From an uncultured Roseburia sp. (GTDB lineage Bacteria > Bacillota > Clostridia > Lachnospirales > Lachnospiraceae): 64,000 bases of DNA. Location of the stretch: assembly GCA_947246475.1 (NCBI GenBank), contig CAMXSH010000002.1:56482-120481 (forward strand), given 5' to 3'. The notes under the pieces were generated by a model. That model was given only the letters and a program-made list of their open reading frames with translations. It made no database searches and was not told where the DNA came from. Of the stretch, positions 9,273 through 18,833 are shown piece by piece. Every line of letters begins with the position of its first letter. Position 1 is the first letter of the stretch. A program made the translations under genes and the position numbers.

Positions 9273-10622
9273 GTGGCATTTGACAGCCTGAGTGAAAAAC
9301 TTCAAAATGTTTTTAAGGGGCTCCGAAGCAAGGGCAGACTGACGGAAGCGGATGTGAAAACCGCCCTGAAAGAAGTTAAGATGGCACTCCTGGAAGCGGA
9401 TGTTAATTTTAAGGTGGTTAAAAATTTTGTGAAATCCGTTCAGGAGAGGGCGACAGGAGAGGATGTGTTAAACAGCCTGACCCCAGGACAGACGGTGATC
9501 AAATATGTAAATGAAGAACTGGTCAAAATGATGGGAGAGACCACTGCCGAGATCTCCCTTCTGCCTGGAGATGAAATCACAGTGGTTATGATGTGCGGTC
9601 TTCAAGGTGCTGGTAAGACCACCACTGTGGCGAAGCTGGCGGCAAAGTTTAAAGAAAAGGGCAGGCGTCCTCTTCTTGTGGCGTGTGATATATATCGTCC
9701 TGCGGCAATCGAACAGCTGCAGACCAATGGAGAAAAAGTGGGGGTTCCGGTATTTTCTATGGGTACCAGCCATAATCCGGTGGATATTGCGAAAGCGGCG
9801 ATGGAACATGCCAGAACCAATAAAAACAATATGGTATTTCTTGATACTGCTGGGCGTCTTCATATTGATGAAGAGTTGATGCAGGAATTGAAGAATATAA
9901 AAGCAGAAGTAGAAGTGCATCAGACGATTTTGACTGTGGACTCCATGACTGGACAGGATGCAGTGAATGTGGCTTCCACCTTTGACGAGGCTTTGGATAT
10001 CGATGGTGTGATTCTGACGAAGCTGGACAGTGATACCAGAGGTGGGGCGGCGCTTTCGATCCGTGCCATAACTGGAAAACCGATCTATTATGTCGGTATG
10101 GGGGAAAAACTCTCAGACCTTGAGCAGTTTTATCCCGACCGCATGGCATCCCGTATTCTTGGTATGGGAGATGTCATGACACTCATCGAAAAAGCAGAGG
10201 CACAGATCGATCAGGATAAGGCAGCAGAGCTTTCCAAGAAGTTTAAAAACAATGAATTTGATTTCAATGATTTTCTGGATCAGATGCAGCAGATGAAGAA
10301 AATGGGAGGGCTTTCCAGCATTCTCAGTATGCTTCCGGGCATGGGACTTCCTTCTGATCTGGAGATCGATGACGATGCTTTGAAGGGAACGGAGGCGATC
10401 ATCTATTCTATGACCTTAGAAGAGAGAACAAAGCCTTCGATCATCAATCCTTCCCGTAAACGCAGGATTGCGGCGGGAGCAGGAGTGGATATAAGTGAAG
10501 TAAACCGGCTGATCAAGCAGTTTGAACAGAGCCGGAAGATGATGAAACAGATGTCAGGGATGATGTCCGGCAAAAAGATGAAGCGCGGAGGGAAATTCAA
10601 ATTCCCCTTTGGCGGATTTTAG
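9273..10622 (+). CDS. ffh: Signal recognition particle protein Ffh (SRP54)
   Basis: The GTPase that binds signal peptides and SRP RNA and delivers nascent membrane proteins to FtsY. The N-domain helices (residues 1-95) are followed by the G domain with P-loop GLQGAGKTTT (about 109-118), DTAGRLH (about 191) and TKLDSDTRGG (about 249). The Met-rich M domain forms the C-terminal 150 residues, ending in KKMKRGGKF. Length 449 aa is normal. The start is GTG 9273 after TAGGAGGTGG. It lies in the classical Firmicute order ylxM-ffh-rpsP. Confidence 0.97.
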   Translation: MAFDSLSEKLQNVFKGLRSKGRLTEADVKTALKEVKMALLEADVNFKVVKNFVKSVQERATGEDVLNSLTPGQTVIKYVNEELVKMMGETTAEISLLPGDEITVVMMCGLQGAGKTTTVAKLAAKFKEKGRRPLLVACDIYRPAAIEQLQTNGEKVGVPVFSMGTSHNPVDIAKAAMEHARTNKNNMVFLDTAGRLHIDEELMQELKNIKAEVEVHQTILTVDSMTGQDAVNVASTFDEALDIDGVILTKLDSDTRGGAALSIRAITGKPIYYVGMGEKLSDLEQFYPDRMASRILGMGDVMTLIEKAEAQIDQDKAAELSKKFKNNEFDFNDFLDQMQQMKKMGGLSSILSMLPGMGLPSDLEIDDDALKGTEAIIYSMTLEERTKPSIINPSRKRRIAAGAGVDISEVNRLIKQFEQSRKMMKQMSGMMSGKKMKRGGKFKFPFGGF

Positions 10623-10684
10623 TGATGATTCAATAAGTATTTACTTTTTGAATAATGAAGAGAGATTCAAAGGAGGTGAAAGAC

Positions 10685-10930
10685 GTGGCAGTAAAGATCA
10701 GACTGAAGAGATTAGGGCAGAAAAAGGCACCATTTTATAGAATTGTTGTAGCTGACGAGAGATCTCCTAGAGATGGCAGAAATATCGACGAGATTGGTAC
10801 TTATGACCCAAATCAGGAACCTGCAGCTGTTAAGATTGATGAAGAGGCAGCTAAAAAATGGATTGCAAACGGTGCAAAACCTACGGATGTAGTAGCCCGT
10901 TTGTTTAAACAGGCAGGTATTGCAAAATAA
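10685..10930 (+). CDS. rpsP: 30S ribosomal protein S16
   Basis: An 81-aa small-subunit protein with the family opening [20 protein letters not shown], then DERSPRDGR and [20 protein letters not shown] at 10670-10679 followed by GTG 10685 sets the start. An upstream in-frame ATG at 10655 would place this ribosome site inside the gene and would add residues not found in S16. It is cotranscribed with ffh and khpA. Confidence 0.97.
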   Translation: MAVKIRLKRLGQKKAPFYRIVVADERSPRDGRNIDEIGTYDPNQEPAAVKIDEEAAKKWIANGAKPTDVVARLFKQAGIAK

Positions 10931-10959
10931 TGCGTCCTGAATCTAAGGAGGTTGGCAGT

Positions 10960-11187
10960 ATGAAAGAATTAGTTGAAGTGATTGCTAGTGCTTTAGTGGA
11001 CAAACCTGACGAAGTTGTTGTAACTGAGACAGAAAATGAAAAAGAAATTGTCCTTAGTTTGAAGGTTGCTCCTGATGATATGGGAAAAGTGATCGGCAAA
11101 CAGGGAAAGACGGCGAAGGCGATCCGCACCGTGGTGCGTGCTTCCGCATCGAAGAGCGACAAGAAAATACTGGTCGAAATTCAATAA
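10960..11187 (+). CDS. khpA: KH-domain RNA-binding protein KhpA
   Basis: A 75-aa single type-II KH domain with the GxxG loop in GKVIGKQGKTAKAIR (about residues 45-59). KhpA pairs with KhpB/Jag in Firmicutes and binds many RNAs, affecting cell-wall growth and division. ATG 10960 follows AAGGAGG, and the in-frame ATG at 10930 overlapping the rpsP stop has no ribosome site. The order rpsP-khpA-rimM-trmD is the usual one. Confidence 0.93.
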   Translation: MKELVEVIASALVDKPDEVVVTETENEKEIVLSLKVAPDDMGKVIGKQGKTAKAIRTVVRASASKSDKKILVEIQ

Positions 11188-11193
11188 ACATTT

Positions 11194-11227
11194 GTGCCTG
11201 TGCTGCAGTATGTGCTGCCACAGGCAC
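11194..11227 (+). repeat. Intercistronic hairpin between khpA and rimM
   Basis: GTGCCTGTG at 11194-11202 pairs perfectly with CACAGGCAC at 11219-11227, with an inner GCAG/CTGC pairing. No T-run follows, so it is more likely a processing or mRNA-stability element than a terminator. Confidence 0.55.
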
Positions 11228-11263
11228 TGTTATATTTAGAAAAGAGTGGAAAAGAGGAAAAGG

Positions 11264-11776
11264 ATGGAAGATTTACTTAGAATCGGCGTAATTACAACGA
11301 CGCATGGTATCCGTGGGGAGGTAAAGGTATTCCCTACTACGGATGATCCCAGACGCTTTGACCAATGCAAAGAGGTGATCCTTGTCACGAAAAAAGAGCA
11401 GATCCCCCTGCAGGTAGAAAAGGTAAGATATTTTAAAAATCTGGTAATCCTGAAGTTCCGGGAGTACAATGATATCAATCAGGTGGAGCAGTTCCGCAAA
11501 TGCGATATCATGGTGACCAGAGAAAATGCAGTGCCTCTGGAAGAGGGAGAATATTTCATCTGTGATATCATCGGGGCGGAGGTGGTGAAGGAAGACGGCA
11601 CGCTGCTGGGAACTGTTAAGGATGTGATGGATACGGGCGCCAACCAGGTGTTTGTGATCGCGTCCAAGGAAGGAAGGGAACTGTTATTTCCCTCTATTCC
11701 GGAGTGTATAAAAAAAGTGGACACAGAAAATAAACAGGTAGTGGCACATGTGATGCCGGGCCTGCTGGATTTATAG
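11264..11776 (+). CDS. rimM: Ribosome maturation factor RimM
   Basis: A 170-aa 16S rRNA processing factor that helps mature the 30S head near S19. The N-terminal RimM domain opens LLRIGVITTTHGIRGEVKVF, and the C-terminal PRC-barrel part contains GTVKDVMDTGANQVFVI and LFPSIPECI. ATG 11264 has AGAGG 6 nt upstream. A GTG at 11246 in frame is weaker. The trmD gene follows, as in most bacteria. Confidence 0.94.
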   Translation: MEDLLRIGVITTTHGIRGEVKVFPTTDDPRRFDQCKEVILVTKKEQIPLQVEKVRYFKNLVILKFREYNDINQVEQFRKCDIMVTRENAVPLEEGEYFICDIIGAEVVKEDGTLLGTVKDVMDTGANQVFVIASKEGRELLFPSIPECIKKVDTENKQVVAHVMPGLLDL

Positions 11777-11819
11777 ACTATTGCGTAGATGCCGGGGAGT
11801 TCCGGCGGTGGAGGGACGG

Positions 11820-12521
11820 ATGAATTATTATATTATGACGTTATTTCCGGAGATGTTTCCGGGGATCATGGATGCCAGCATTCTTGGCAGAGGGGGAGAA
11901 AAGGGACTGATCAGATGGGAGACATTTAACATACGGGACTATACGCTGGACAAGCACAGCAAGGTGGACGACTACCCTTATGGCGGCGGCGCCGGAATGG
12001 TGATGCAGGCAGAGCCGGTATACCGATGCTATCAGGCGGTATGTGAAAGGATTGGAAGAAAACCGAAACGGGTGATCTGCCTGACGCCCCAGGGAAAAGT
12101 GTTTGACCAGTCTGTTGCACAGGAGCTTGCCGCAGAGGAAGATCTGGTATTTCTCTGCGGCCATTATGAGGGCATTGATGAGAGAGTTTTAGAGGAAATC
12201 GTGACAGATCCAGTTTCCCTGGGAGACTATGTCCTCACTGGCGGTGAGCTGCCAGCGATGGTGATGGTGGATGCCATCTCCCGTCTGGTGCCGGGGGTTC
12301 TGGGAAATGGGGATTCTGCAGATACAGAGAGTTTTTCTGATGGTCTGTTAGAGTATCCCCAATACACGAGACCAGCAGAGATTCTGGGGAGAAAGGTACC
12401 AGAGGTACTATTGTCCGGCCATCATGAAAAAATAGAAATATGGAGGCGGGAAAAATCACTGGAGCGTACCAGGAAGTACCGACCGGATCTCTACCAGCGC
12501 TGGAAAGAAAAACAGGAATAA
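11820..12521 (+). CDS. trmD: tRNA (guanine37-N1)-methyltransferase TrmD
   Basis: A 233-aa SPOUT-family enzyme that methylates G37 next to the anticodon and prevents frameshifting. It shows TLFPEMF at the start, YPYGGGAGMVMQAEPVY, CGHYEGIDERV and the trefoil-knot SAM site LGDYVLTGGELPAM. The chosen start, ATG 11820, follows GGAGGG and begins MNYYIMTLFPEMF, the standard N-terminus. The in-frame extension to 11781 adds residues not seen in the family. It is the last gene of the ylxM operon as seen. Confidence 0.96.
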   Translation: MNYYIMTLFPEMFPGIMDASILGRGGEKGLIRWETFNIRDYTLDKHSKVDDYPYGGGAGMVMQAEPVYRCYQAVCERIGRKPKRVICLTPQGKVFDQSVAQELAAEEDLVFLCGHYEGIDERVLEEIVTDPVSLGDYVLTGGELPAMVMVDAISRLVPGVLGNGDSADTESFSDGLLEYPQYTRPAEILGRKVPEVLLSGHHEKIEIWRREKSLERTRKYRPDLYQRWKEKQE

Positions 12522-12524
12522 AAC

Positions 12525-12553
12525 TTGCATTTTTTGTAAGACCATGGTAGAAT
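12525..12553 (+). promoter_or_regulatory. SigA-type promoter for hisB
   Basis: TTGCAT at 12525-12530, a 17-nt spacer, then TAGAAT at 12548-12553. A small inverted repeat TGATGG/CCATCA (12565-12570 and 12580-12585) sits in the leader before the ribosome site. Confidence 0.7.
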
Positions 12554-12601
12554 AAATAGATAAATGATGGCTAACTATACCATCACGACAGGAGGAAATA
12601 A

Positions 12602-13189
12602 GTGGAACGGATGGCAGAATGCAGGCGCTGTACAAAAGAGACAGACATCAGCGTACAGTTAAACCTGGATGGCACAGGAAAATTCAGCATTGATACAGGG
12701 ATCGGCTTTTTTGACCATATGCTGGAGGGATTTGCGAAACATGGTTTCTTTGATCTGGAGATCCGGGTAAAAGGAGACGTACATGTGGATGCCCATCACA
12801 CCGTCGAAGACACAGGTATTGTGCTGGGGCAGGCTTTTGCCAGGGCGCTGGGCGAAAAAGAAGGAATCAGCCGTTTTGGAAATTTTATACTTCCAATGGA
12901 TGACGCGCTGGTTCTGGCAGCGCTGGATATATCAGGACGTACATATTTTGCATTTGAAGCGGAACTTCCGGCAGGGAAGCTGGGAACTATGGAAACGGAG
13001 ACCGTGCGGGAATTTTTTATGGGGTTTGCGTCGGGACTGGGCATGAATCTTCATATCCGCCAGCTCGCCGGGATCAACACGCATCATATAGTTGAGGCGA
13101 TGTTTAAAGCGGTTGCCAAGGCGATGGACCTGGCAGTAAAAAAGGATGAAAGAATAGAGGGGGTCCTTTCCACAAAAGGCACCTTATAG
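12602..13189 (+). CDS. hisB: Imidazoleglycerol-phosphate dehydratase
   Basis: A 195-aa histidine-biosynthesis enzyme (dehydration of IGP to imidazole acetol phosphate). Manganese-binding His/Glu clusters are visible as [28 protein letters not shown] and [12 protein letters not shown]. The start is GTG 12602, 6 nt after AGGAGG. This is the stand-alone IGPD form without a HolPase domain. Other his genes are absent from the window except the fusion that follows 14 nt later, so the pathway is split over the genome. Confidence 0.95.
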   Translation: MERMAECRRCTKETDISVQLNLDGTGKFSIDTGIGFFDHMLEGFAKHGFFDLEIRVKGDVHVDAHHTVEDTGIVLGQAFARALGEKEGISRFGNFILPMDDALVLAALDISGRTYFAFEAELPAGKLGTMETETVREFFMGFASGLGMNLHIRQLAGINTHHIVEAMFKAVAKAMDLAVKKDERIEGVLSTKGTL

Positions 13190-13203
13190 GGAGGAAATAC
13201 ATT

Positions 13204-14445
13204 TTGGCTTATAAAAAGATAATTCCATACATAAACGGAGAAAATGAACTTCCGGCAAACATCATTATGCAGGCGGAACAATATTGTTATGCCGGGGCGG
13301 ATGCTTTATTTATCTATAACTATTCTAAGATTGAGAAAGAGCGGGAAGAATTTCTGGCGGCGTTAAAGCAGATAGCGGCGAAGATCGACATACCATTTAT
13401 TACAGGGATGTACGTAGGGCGCTTTGAGGATGCCAAAAAGGCGTTTTATACTGGCGCTGAGCAGGTAGTAGTGAAATATGAGATCTGTCCGGATGTGGCT
13501 GTGCTGAAAGAAGTTACAGGACGGTTTGGCGCCGACAAGATTGTTTTGGAGATCGATGGGGACATTGATTTTGACAAGATTCCTTTCCCGGTGGATACAC
13601 TGCTTATAAAGCATGTTGACCTGGACGCCAGTCTGCAGCGCAAATGCAGCAACGCCGGCAAGCAGATCATCATCCGGGACAGTCTGTTGAGAAATGATCT
13701 GGAAAGTCTCCTTCGTCTTCCGAATGTGTGCGGGGTATCTACTAATTATTTTCTAAATAAAGAAATTTTCAAGATAAAAATGAATATGAAGCAGGCAGGG
13801 ATTGAAATGAATACTTTTGAGTCTGCCATGGACTTTTCCGAGTTTAAGACGGATGAAAAGGGGCTGATTCCCTGTATTACCCAGGATTATAAGACGGGGG
13901 AAGTGCTGCAGCTTGCCTATATGAACCAGCAGTCTTATGAAGCTACCTGTGCTACTGGGAAAATGACGTATTTCAGCAGGAGCAGGCAGGAACTGTGGTG
14001 TAAGGGAGAGACCTCTGGCCATTATCAGTACGTGAAAGAACTGCGGCTGGACTGTGATCATGATACTATTTTAGCCATGGTCCACCAGGTAGGGGCAGCC
14101 TGTCATACAGGAGCGAGAAGCTGTTTCTTTAATGAACTGGCAAAAAAAGAATATAATAATACCAATCCGCTTACGATATTAAATGAAGTGTTTGCCACGA
14201 TTGAAGAACGGAAAGCGCATCCGAAAGAAGGTTCTTATACAAATTATCTTTTTCAAAAGGGGATTGATAAAATACTGAAAAAGTGTGGGGAAGAGGCGAC
14301 AGAGATCGTGATTGCCGCAAAAAATCCGGATGCAGAGGAATTAAAGTATGAAATAGCCGATTTCTTGTACCACATGATGGTGCTTATGGCAGAGTGTGGT
14401 CTGAATTGGGATGATGTAGTGAAGGAACTTGCCAACAGGCATTGA
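13204..14445 (+). CDS. hisI: HisF-like domain fused to HisI-HisE (PRA-CH / PRA-PH)
   Basis: A 413-aa fusion. Residues about 1-200 resemble a HisA/HisF TIM barrel in outline ([50 protein letters not shown]). The glycine-rich phosphate loop (VGGGIRS in HisF) is replaced by TGMYVGR, so it is probably not catalytic as HisF. Residues about 215-315 are phosphoribosyl-AMP cyclohydrolase, with LDCDHDT and [12 protein letters not shown]. The C-terminal 95 residues are phosphoribosyl-ATP pyrophosphohydrolase, with [13 protein letters not shown] and [13 protein letters not shown]. The start is TTG 13204, 9 nt after GGGAGG. The HisIE activities are secure. The N-terminal role is inference. Confidence 0.9.
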   Translation: MAYKKIIPYINGENELPANIIMQAEQYCYAGADALFIYNYSKIEKEREEFLAALKQIAAKIDIPFITGMYVGRFEDAKKAFYTGAEQVVVKYEICPDVAVLKEVTGRFGADKIVLEIDGDIDFDKIPFPVDTLLIKHVDLDASLQRKCSNAGKQIIIRDSLLRNDLESLLRLPNVCGVSTNYFLNKEIFKIKMNMKQAGIEMNTFESAMDFSEFKTDEKGLIPCITQDYKTGEVLQLAYMNQQSYEATCATGKMTYFSRSRQELWCKGETSGHYQYVKELRLDCDHDTILAMVHQVGAACHTGARSCFFNELAKKEYNNTNPLTILNEVFATIEERKAHPKEGSYTNYLFQKGIDKILKKCGEEATEIVIAAKNPDAEELKYEIADFLYHMMVLMAECGLNWDDVVKELANRH

Positions 14446-14462
14446 CAGATAGGAGGTATTGT

Positions 14463-14597
14463 ATGTCTTTAGGTGGAGCATTTATAAGTTATGGGGTAAA
14501 ACTCGTTTTGTTTTCGATTGTTGCCGGTATCGGCATCTGGTCAGGCATAAAGATAAGAAAAGCAAAAGATGCAAAATCAACAACGGAGAATAGGTGA
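14463..14597 (+). CDS. Small single-pass membrane protein, first gene of pilus operon
   Basis: A 44-codon gene with an excellent ribosome site (TAGGAGG, 7 nt before ATG 14463) and TGA at 14595-14597. The peptide has one membrane span (YGVKLVLFSIVAGIGIW) and a basic tail (KIRKAKDAK). It sits 6 nt before pilB and 17 nt after the his fusion, so it is probably cotranscribed with both. No known family is recognised. By place it may be a small inner-membrane pilus component or regulator, which is inference. Confidence 0.65.
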   Translation: MSLGGAFISYGVKLVLFSIVAGIGIWSGIKIRKAKDAKSTTENR

Positions 14598-14603
14598 TAG
14601 ATT

Positions 14604-16304
14604 ATGATAAGTCAAACTCGTAAGAGAATCGGTGACGTCCTGATCGATGCCAATATCATTACCCAGGAACAGTTGATGTCGGCGTTGGAAGAGCAGAGAA
14701 AGACCGGCAAGCGTCTTGGTCAGGTGCTTGTTGAACTAAAATTCACCGATGAGACTGAAATCGCAGAGGCAATGTCACAGCAGATGAAGATTCCTCTTGC
14801 CAAGATCCGTGAAGCAAAGCTGGCACCAGAGATCATTGAGTTACTGCCGGAGAACATTGTGCGCAAAAACAATGTCATTCCCTTTGAACTGGATGAAAAC
14901 AATCCCAATATTCTTCGGATCGCTATGGCAGATCCGCTGGATATCATTGCAGTAGATGATATTTCCATTATCACCAATATGCAGATCGATATTATGGTGG
15001 CGACGCCGTCAGATATCGCTTATGCCATAGAGAAGTACTATGGAAATGAACAGTCTGCCAAGTTGGCAGAGAGTTTTGCCCAGGAGCGTATGGACAAAAA
15101 CCAGAAGCTCAAAAAAGAGGAAGATGGCAATGATGAGGTGGATAATTCGCCCATCGTGCTTCTTGTTAATAAGATCATTGAGCAGGCAGTCAACGAGCGC
15201 GCCAGTGATATTCATATCGAAGCTTTGGAGGATCAGGTTCGGGTGAGGTACCGTATTGACGGTGCCATGCAGGAGGTTATGAGATATCCGAAAGATCTCC
15301 AGAGTGCCATCGTGGCACGTATAAAAATAGTAAGTGGGATGAATATTTCAGAAAAGCGTGCACCACAGGATGGCCGTATGACCCTGATCTTCAACCGGGT
15401 TGAGTATGATCTTCGTGTATCTTCTCTTCCTACTACATTTGGGGAGAAAGTTGTTATGCGTATCGCTTCCAAATCTGGACTGAACAAGGAAAAGAGCGAG
15501 CTCGGTTTTCAGGAAGAGGAACTGAAGCGTTTTGATGGCATTCTGAAAAATCCCCATGGGATCATTTTGGTTACAGGACCTACAGGAAGTGGTAAATCTA
15601 CCACTCTTTACACAGTTTTGAATGAATTAAATGGCGGTGATGTAAACATCATTACCGTAGAAGATCCTGTTGAGGCAGACGTGGATGGCATCAATCAGGT
15701 TCAGGTTAATGAAAAGGCGGGGCTTACTTTTGCCTCGGCGCTTCGTTCCATTCTTCGTCAGGATCCGGACATTATTATGATTGGAGAGATCCGTGACGAG
15801 GAGACGGCGAGCATTGCTGTAAAGGCGGCGATCACAGGGCATCTTGTGGTAAGTACACTTCATACGAACAGTGCAGCCAGTACGGTGACCCGTCTTGAAG
15901 ATATGGGAATTGAGCCATATATGGTAGCAGATTCTGTGGTAGGTATCATTGCACAGCGTCTGGTACGCCGCATCTGTCCGAAATGCCATGTGCAGAAACA
16001 GATGACGGATACAGATAAATTCAGGCTCCGCCTGCGGGGGGATTCCAATCCGATGATCTACGAGCCGTCGGAAGCAGGCTGTGCCTATTGTAATAACTCC
16101 GGCTACCGGGGGCGGATCGGTGTCTATGAGATTATGCCGATCACGCCGGCGCTGAGAGAAGTGATCAGTCGGGGCGGAGGAGCAGAAGAGATTCAAAAAG
16201 TAGCGTTAAAGGAGGGGTTGACAACACTGCGGCTTGGTGCTGCAAAGCTGGTATTAAAGGGGGTTACTTCTATTTCGGAGGTAGAAAGAATAGCAGCAGA
16301 GTGA
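14604..16304 (+). CDS. pilB: Type IV pilus extension ATPase PilB
   Basis: A 566-aa GspE/PilB ATPase that powers pilin polymerisation at the inner face of the membrane. The N-terminal MshEN-type domain (KRIGDVLIDANIITQEQL) is followed by a second N domain. The ATPase core has Walker A GPTGSGKST (about 325-333), Asp box, Walker B (DIIMIGEIRDEETA) and His box (GHLVVSTLHTN). The tetracysteine zinc site, typical of PilB and absent from PilT, is CPKC (about 458) and CAYC (about 494). ATG 14604 follows AGGTGAT. It begins the pilBTC core. Confidence 0.95.
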   Translation: MISQTRKRIGDVLIDANIITQEQLMSALEEQRKTGKRLGQVLVELKFTDETEIAEAMSQQMKIPLAKIREAKLAPEIIELLPENIVRKNNVIPFELDENNPNILRIAMADPLDIIAVDDISIITNMQIDIMVATPSDIAYAIEKYYGNEQSAKLAESFAQERMDKNQKLKKEEDGNDEVDNSPIVLLVNKIIEQAVNERASDIHIEALEDQVRVRYRIDGAMQEVMRYPKDLQSAIVARIKIVSGMNISEKRAPQDGRMTLIFNRVEYDLRVSSLPTTFGEKVVMRIASKSGLNKEKSELGFQEEELKRFDGILKNPHGIILVTGPTGSGKSTTLYTVLNELNGGDVNIITVEDPVEADVDGINQVQVNEKAGLTFASALRSILRQDPDIIMIGEIRDEETASIAVKAAITGHLVVSTLHTNSAASTVTRLEDMGIEPYMVADSVVGIIAQRLVRRICPKCHVQKQMTDTDKFRLRLRGDSNPMIYEPSEAGCAYCNNSGYRGRIGVYEIMPITPALREVISRGGGAEEIQKVALKEGLTTLRLGAAKLVLKGVTSISEVERIAAE

Positions 16305-16345
16305 CAGCTGATAAGCAGAAACGATGAGAAGGAGGAAAAGGGGTT

Positions 16346-17398
16346 ATGACTCTTGATGATATACTGATCCAGGCCAGGAAGGTCGGGGCTTCGGATGTGC
16401 ATGTATCGGTTGGGGTGCCGATCAAGTGCAGAATTCACGGAACGCTGAAAGACCTGACATCCACACCGCTAACAGGGGCAGATACGAAAGCGCTGGTAGA
16501 GCAGATGATACCAAAACGTCTGATCGGTGAATTTAATGAGACCGGAGAAGCGGATTTTTCTTATGCAATAACCGGTCAGGGGAGATTTCGTGTTAATGTT
16601 TTTAAACAGAGAGGTTCCATGGCATTTGTTATCCGACTGATCAATATGGAGATACCAGAGCCGGAGGGACTTGGCCTGACCCAGTCAGTCATTGATCTGA
16701 CAAATAAAAAAAGAGGCCTTGTGCTGGTGACAGGACCTACAGGTAGTGGTAAATCTACAACACTGGCAGCTTTGATCAATAAGATCAATGAAAATTACAG
16801 CCATCACATCATTACGCTGGAGGATCCAATCGAGTATCTGCATGTACATAAAAAGTCTGTAGTCAATCAGAGAGAGATTGGCATGGATACAGACAGTTAC
16901 GCAGCATCCCTCAGGGCTGCCCTTCGTGAAGATCCGGATGTTATCCTGGTAGGAGAGATGAGGGATCTGGAAACGATATCAACGGCAGTAACAGCGGCGG
17001 AGACCGGACATCTTGTATTCTCTACGCTGCATACCATCGGAGCGGCAGCGACCATCGACCGTATTATTGACGTGTTTCCACCGCATCAGCAGCCACAGAT
17101 CCGCCTGCAGCTGGCAACTCTTTTAGAGGCTATTATTTCCCAGCAGCTGATGAAGACAGCAGATGGAAAAGGACGTGTGGCAGCATTTGAGATTCTTCAC
17201 GCCAACAGTGCGATCCGTGCACTGATCCGTGAAGGGAAGAGCCATCAGATTCCATCGATCATTCAGACCAGCCGGAAGAGCGGCATGATCACGATGGATG
17301 ATTCAATATTTGAACTATATACGGCGGGCAGGATCAGCCGGGATGAGGCGATCACTTTTGCCCAGGATAAAGCAGCATTGAATAAGAGGCTGTACTAA
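16346..17398 (+). CDS. pilT: Type IV pilus retraction ATPase PilT
   Basis: A 350-aa ATPase that depolymerises pili for retraction and twitching. Features are the N-terminal PAS-like domain (ASDVHVSVGVPIKCRI), Walker A GPTGSGKST (about 130-138), Walker B (DVILVGEMRDLET), His box (GHLVFSTLHT) and the PilT signature near residue 289 (SAIRALIREGKSHQI, compare AIRNLIRE). There is no zinc motif, unlike PilB. ATG 16346 follows AAGGAGG. Its presence means these pili are probably retractable. Confidence 0.95.
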   Translation: MTLDDILIQARKVGASDVHVSVGVPIKCRIHGTLKDLTSTPLTGADTKALVEQMIPKRLIGEFNETGEADFSYAITGQGRFRVNVFKQRGSMAFVIRLINMEIPEPEGLGLTQSVIDLTNKKRGLVLVTGPTGSGKSTTLAALINKINENYSHHIITLEDPIEYLHVHKKSVVNQREIGMDTDSYAASLRAALREDPDVILVGEMRDLETISTAVTAAETGHLVFSTLHTIGAAATIDRIIDVFPPHQQPQIRLQLATLLEAIISQQLMKTADGKGRVAAFEILHANSAIRALIREGKSHQIPSIIQTSRKSGMITMDDSIFELYTAGRISRDEAITFAQDKAALNKRLY

Positions 17399-17413
17399 GG
17401 AAGGAGGGGTTAT

Positions 17414-18625
17414 ATGGCAACATTTAAGTACCGGATCACAGATCGGTATGGAAAAGATAAGAGAGGTACGGTAGAAGCGAACTCTGAGGAAGCGGCAACA
17501 GCGAAACTAAAGGGCGAAGGAGCTATCGTACATTTTATAAAAGAGACTACTAGTGTGGATGACGCAGCCTGGAATATCTCCATCGGTAATCCAGTTAAAC
17601 TTAAGGACATCACGCTTTTCTGCCGTCAGTTTTACAGCATACTGAATGCTGGTGTAACTGTAGTAGATGGTCTGAAAATGCTTGAGGATTCTACAGAAAA
17701 CAAGATTCTGCGTAAGTCCATTTACAATGTACAGGTAAATGTAGAAAAAGGAGAAACCCTTGCCAATGCTATGGCACTGGAAGGAAAAGTGTTTCCAGAT
17801 CTGCTGATCAACATGGTGGCGGCGGGAGAGGCGACCGGTAACCTGAGTGTCGCTTTTGAGCGGATCTGTATCCAGTTTGAAAAAGATCAGAAGCTGCGTT
17901 CCATGCTGATCGGTGCGATGATCTACCCGGTGGTAGTGCTTGTGGTGGCGGTAATCGTAGTTATCGTGCTGATGGTAGTTGTTATTCCTCAGTTTGAGCA
18001 GGTGTTTGAGACGATGGGGGAAGAGCTTCCGCTTCCTACTCGTATAGTTATTGCAGTCAGCCAATTTGTACAGACCAATCTGATCTGGGTGATCGGAGGA
18101 ATTATTGGGTTTGTTGTATTGATCATATATGCAAAAAATACAGAGACGGGCAAACAGATTACCAGCAGGATGTGCTTAAAGATTCCAATAATCAAAGACT
18201 TTTCTGTAAAAAATGCAGCGGCAAAATTTAGTATGACTATGTCTACCCTGGTTATGTCTGGTGTTCCCCTGGTGGAGGCGCTGGGTATCGTGGCAAATGT
18301 CGTAGAGAACCGGGTTGTGCGGAAGGTGTTGAATGATTCCAGGGAAGAGGTTATGCAGGGGGTGCCTATGTCGGAGCCGATAGAGGCATCAGAGGTTTTT
18401 CCTCAGATGGTGTATCATATGCTGCGGATTGGTGAGGAAACTGGTAACACGGAAGCGATGCTGGATAAGGTGGCAGAGTACTATGAGCAAGAAGTAGAGG
18501 CGGCGACAAAAAACCTGACGACGGCGATGGAACCAGCGGTTATCATATTGCTGGCGATTGTAGTTGGCGGCGTGGTGGGAGCTATCGTTATGCCGATGAT
18601 GCAGATCTACTCTATAGCAGGATAA
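17414..18625 (+). CDS. pilC: Type IV pilus inner-membrane platform protein PilC
   Basis: A 403-aa GspF/PilC family protein that couples the ATPases to pilin movement. Two GspF domains are visible. The first contains LFCRQFYSILNAGVTVVDGL. The second contains FSMTMSTLVMSGVPLVEAL and HMLRIGEETGNTEAMLDKVA. Strong membrane spans lie around residues 170-195, 215-240 and 375-395. ATG 17414 has GGAGGGG upstream. It follows pilT by 15 nt. A 208-nt gap with a new promoter separates it from the pilin gene. Confidence 0.95.
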   Translation: MATFKYRITDRYGKDKRGTVEANSEEAATAKLKGEGAIVHFIKETTSVDDAAWNISIGNPVKLKDITLFCRQFYSILNAGVTVVDGLKMLEDSTENKILRKSIYNVQVNVEKGETLANAMALEGKVFPDLLINMVAAGEATGNLSVAFERICIQFEKDQKLRSMLIGAMIYPVVVLVVAVIVVIVLMVVVIPQFEQVFETMGEELPLPTRIVIAVSQFVQTNLIWVIGGIIGFVVLIIYAKNTETGKQITSRMCLKIPIIKDFSVKNAAAKFSMTMSTLVMSGVPLVEALGIVANVVENRVVRKVLNDSREEVMQGVPMSEPIEASEVFPQMVYHMLRIGEETGNTEAMLDKVAEYYEQEVEAATKNLTTAMEPAVIILLAIVVGGVVGAIVMPMMQIYSIAG

Positions 18626-18739
18626 AAACTGCCTGTATCTAAGAAGATAAAAATTTGAGAATCGTGAGAATCCTTGTGGTTTTTGTATAAAGAACTATTA
18701 CGCAAATATTAAGAAAGTGTAAAAATATTCAAAATTTTC

Positions 18740-18768
18740 TTGAAACAGCTGGGTATATATGTTATAAT
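18740..18768 (+). promoter_or_regulatory. SigA-type promoter for the major pilin gene
   Basis: TTGAAA at 18740-18745, 17-nt spacer and consensus TATAAT at 18763-18768, about 65 nt before the pilin ATG. It allows pilin to be made in excess over the machinery. Confidence 0.85.
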
Positions 18769-18833
18769 AATAAAAATTGTATCAGATGTTAGTCTGGTAT
18801 GGAAAACAAAAATAAAAAAAGGAGAATGAGATT

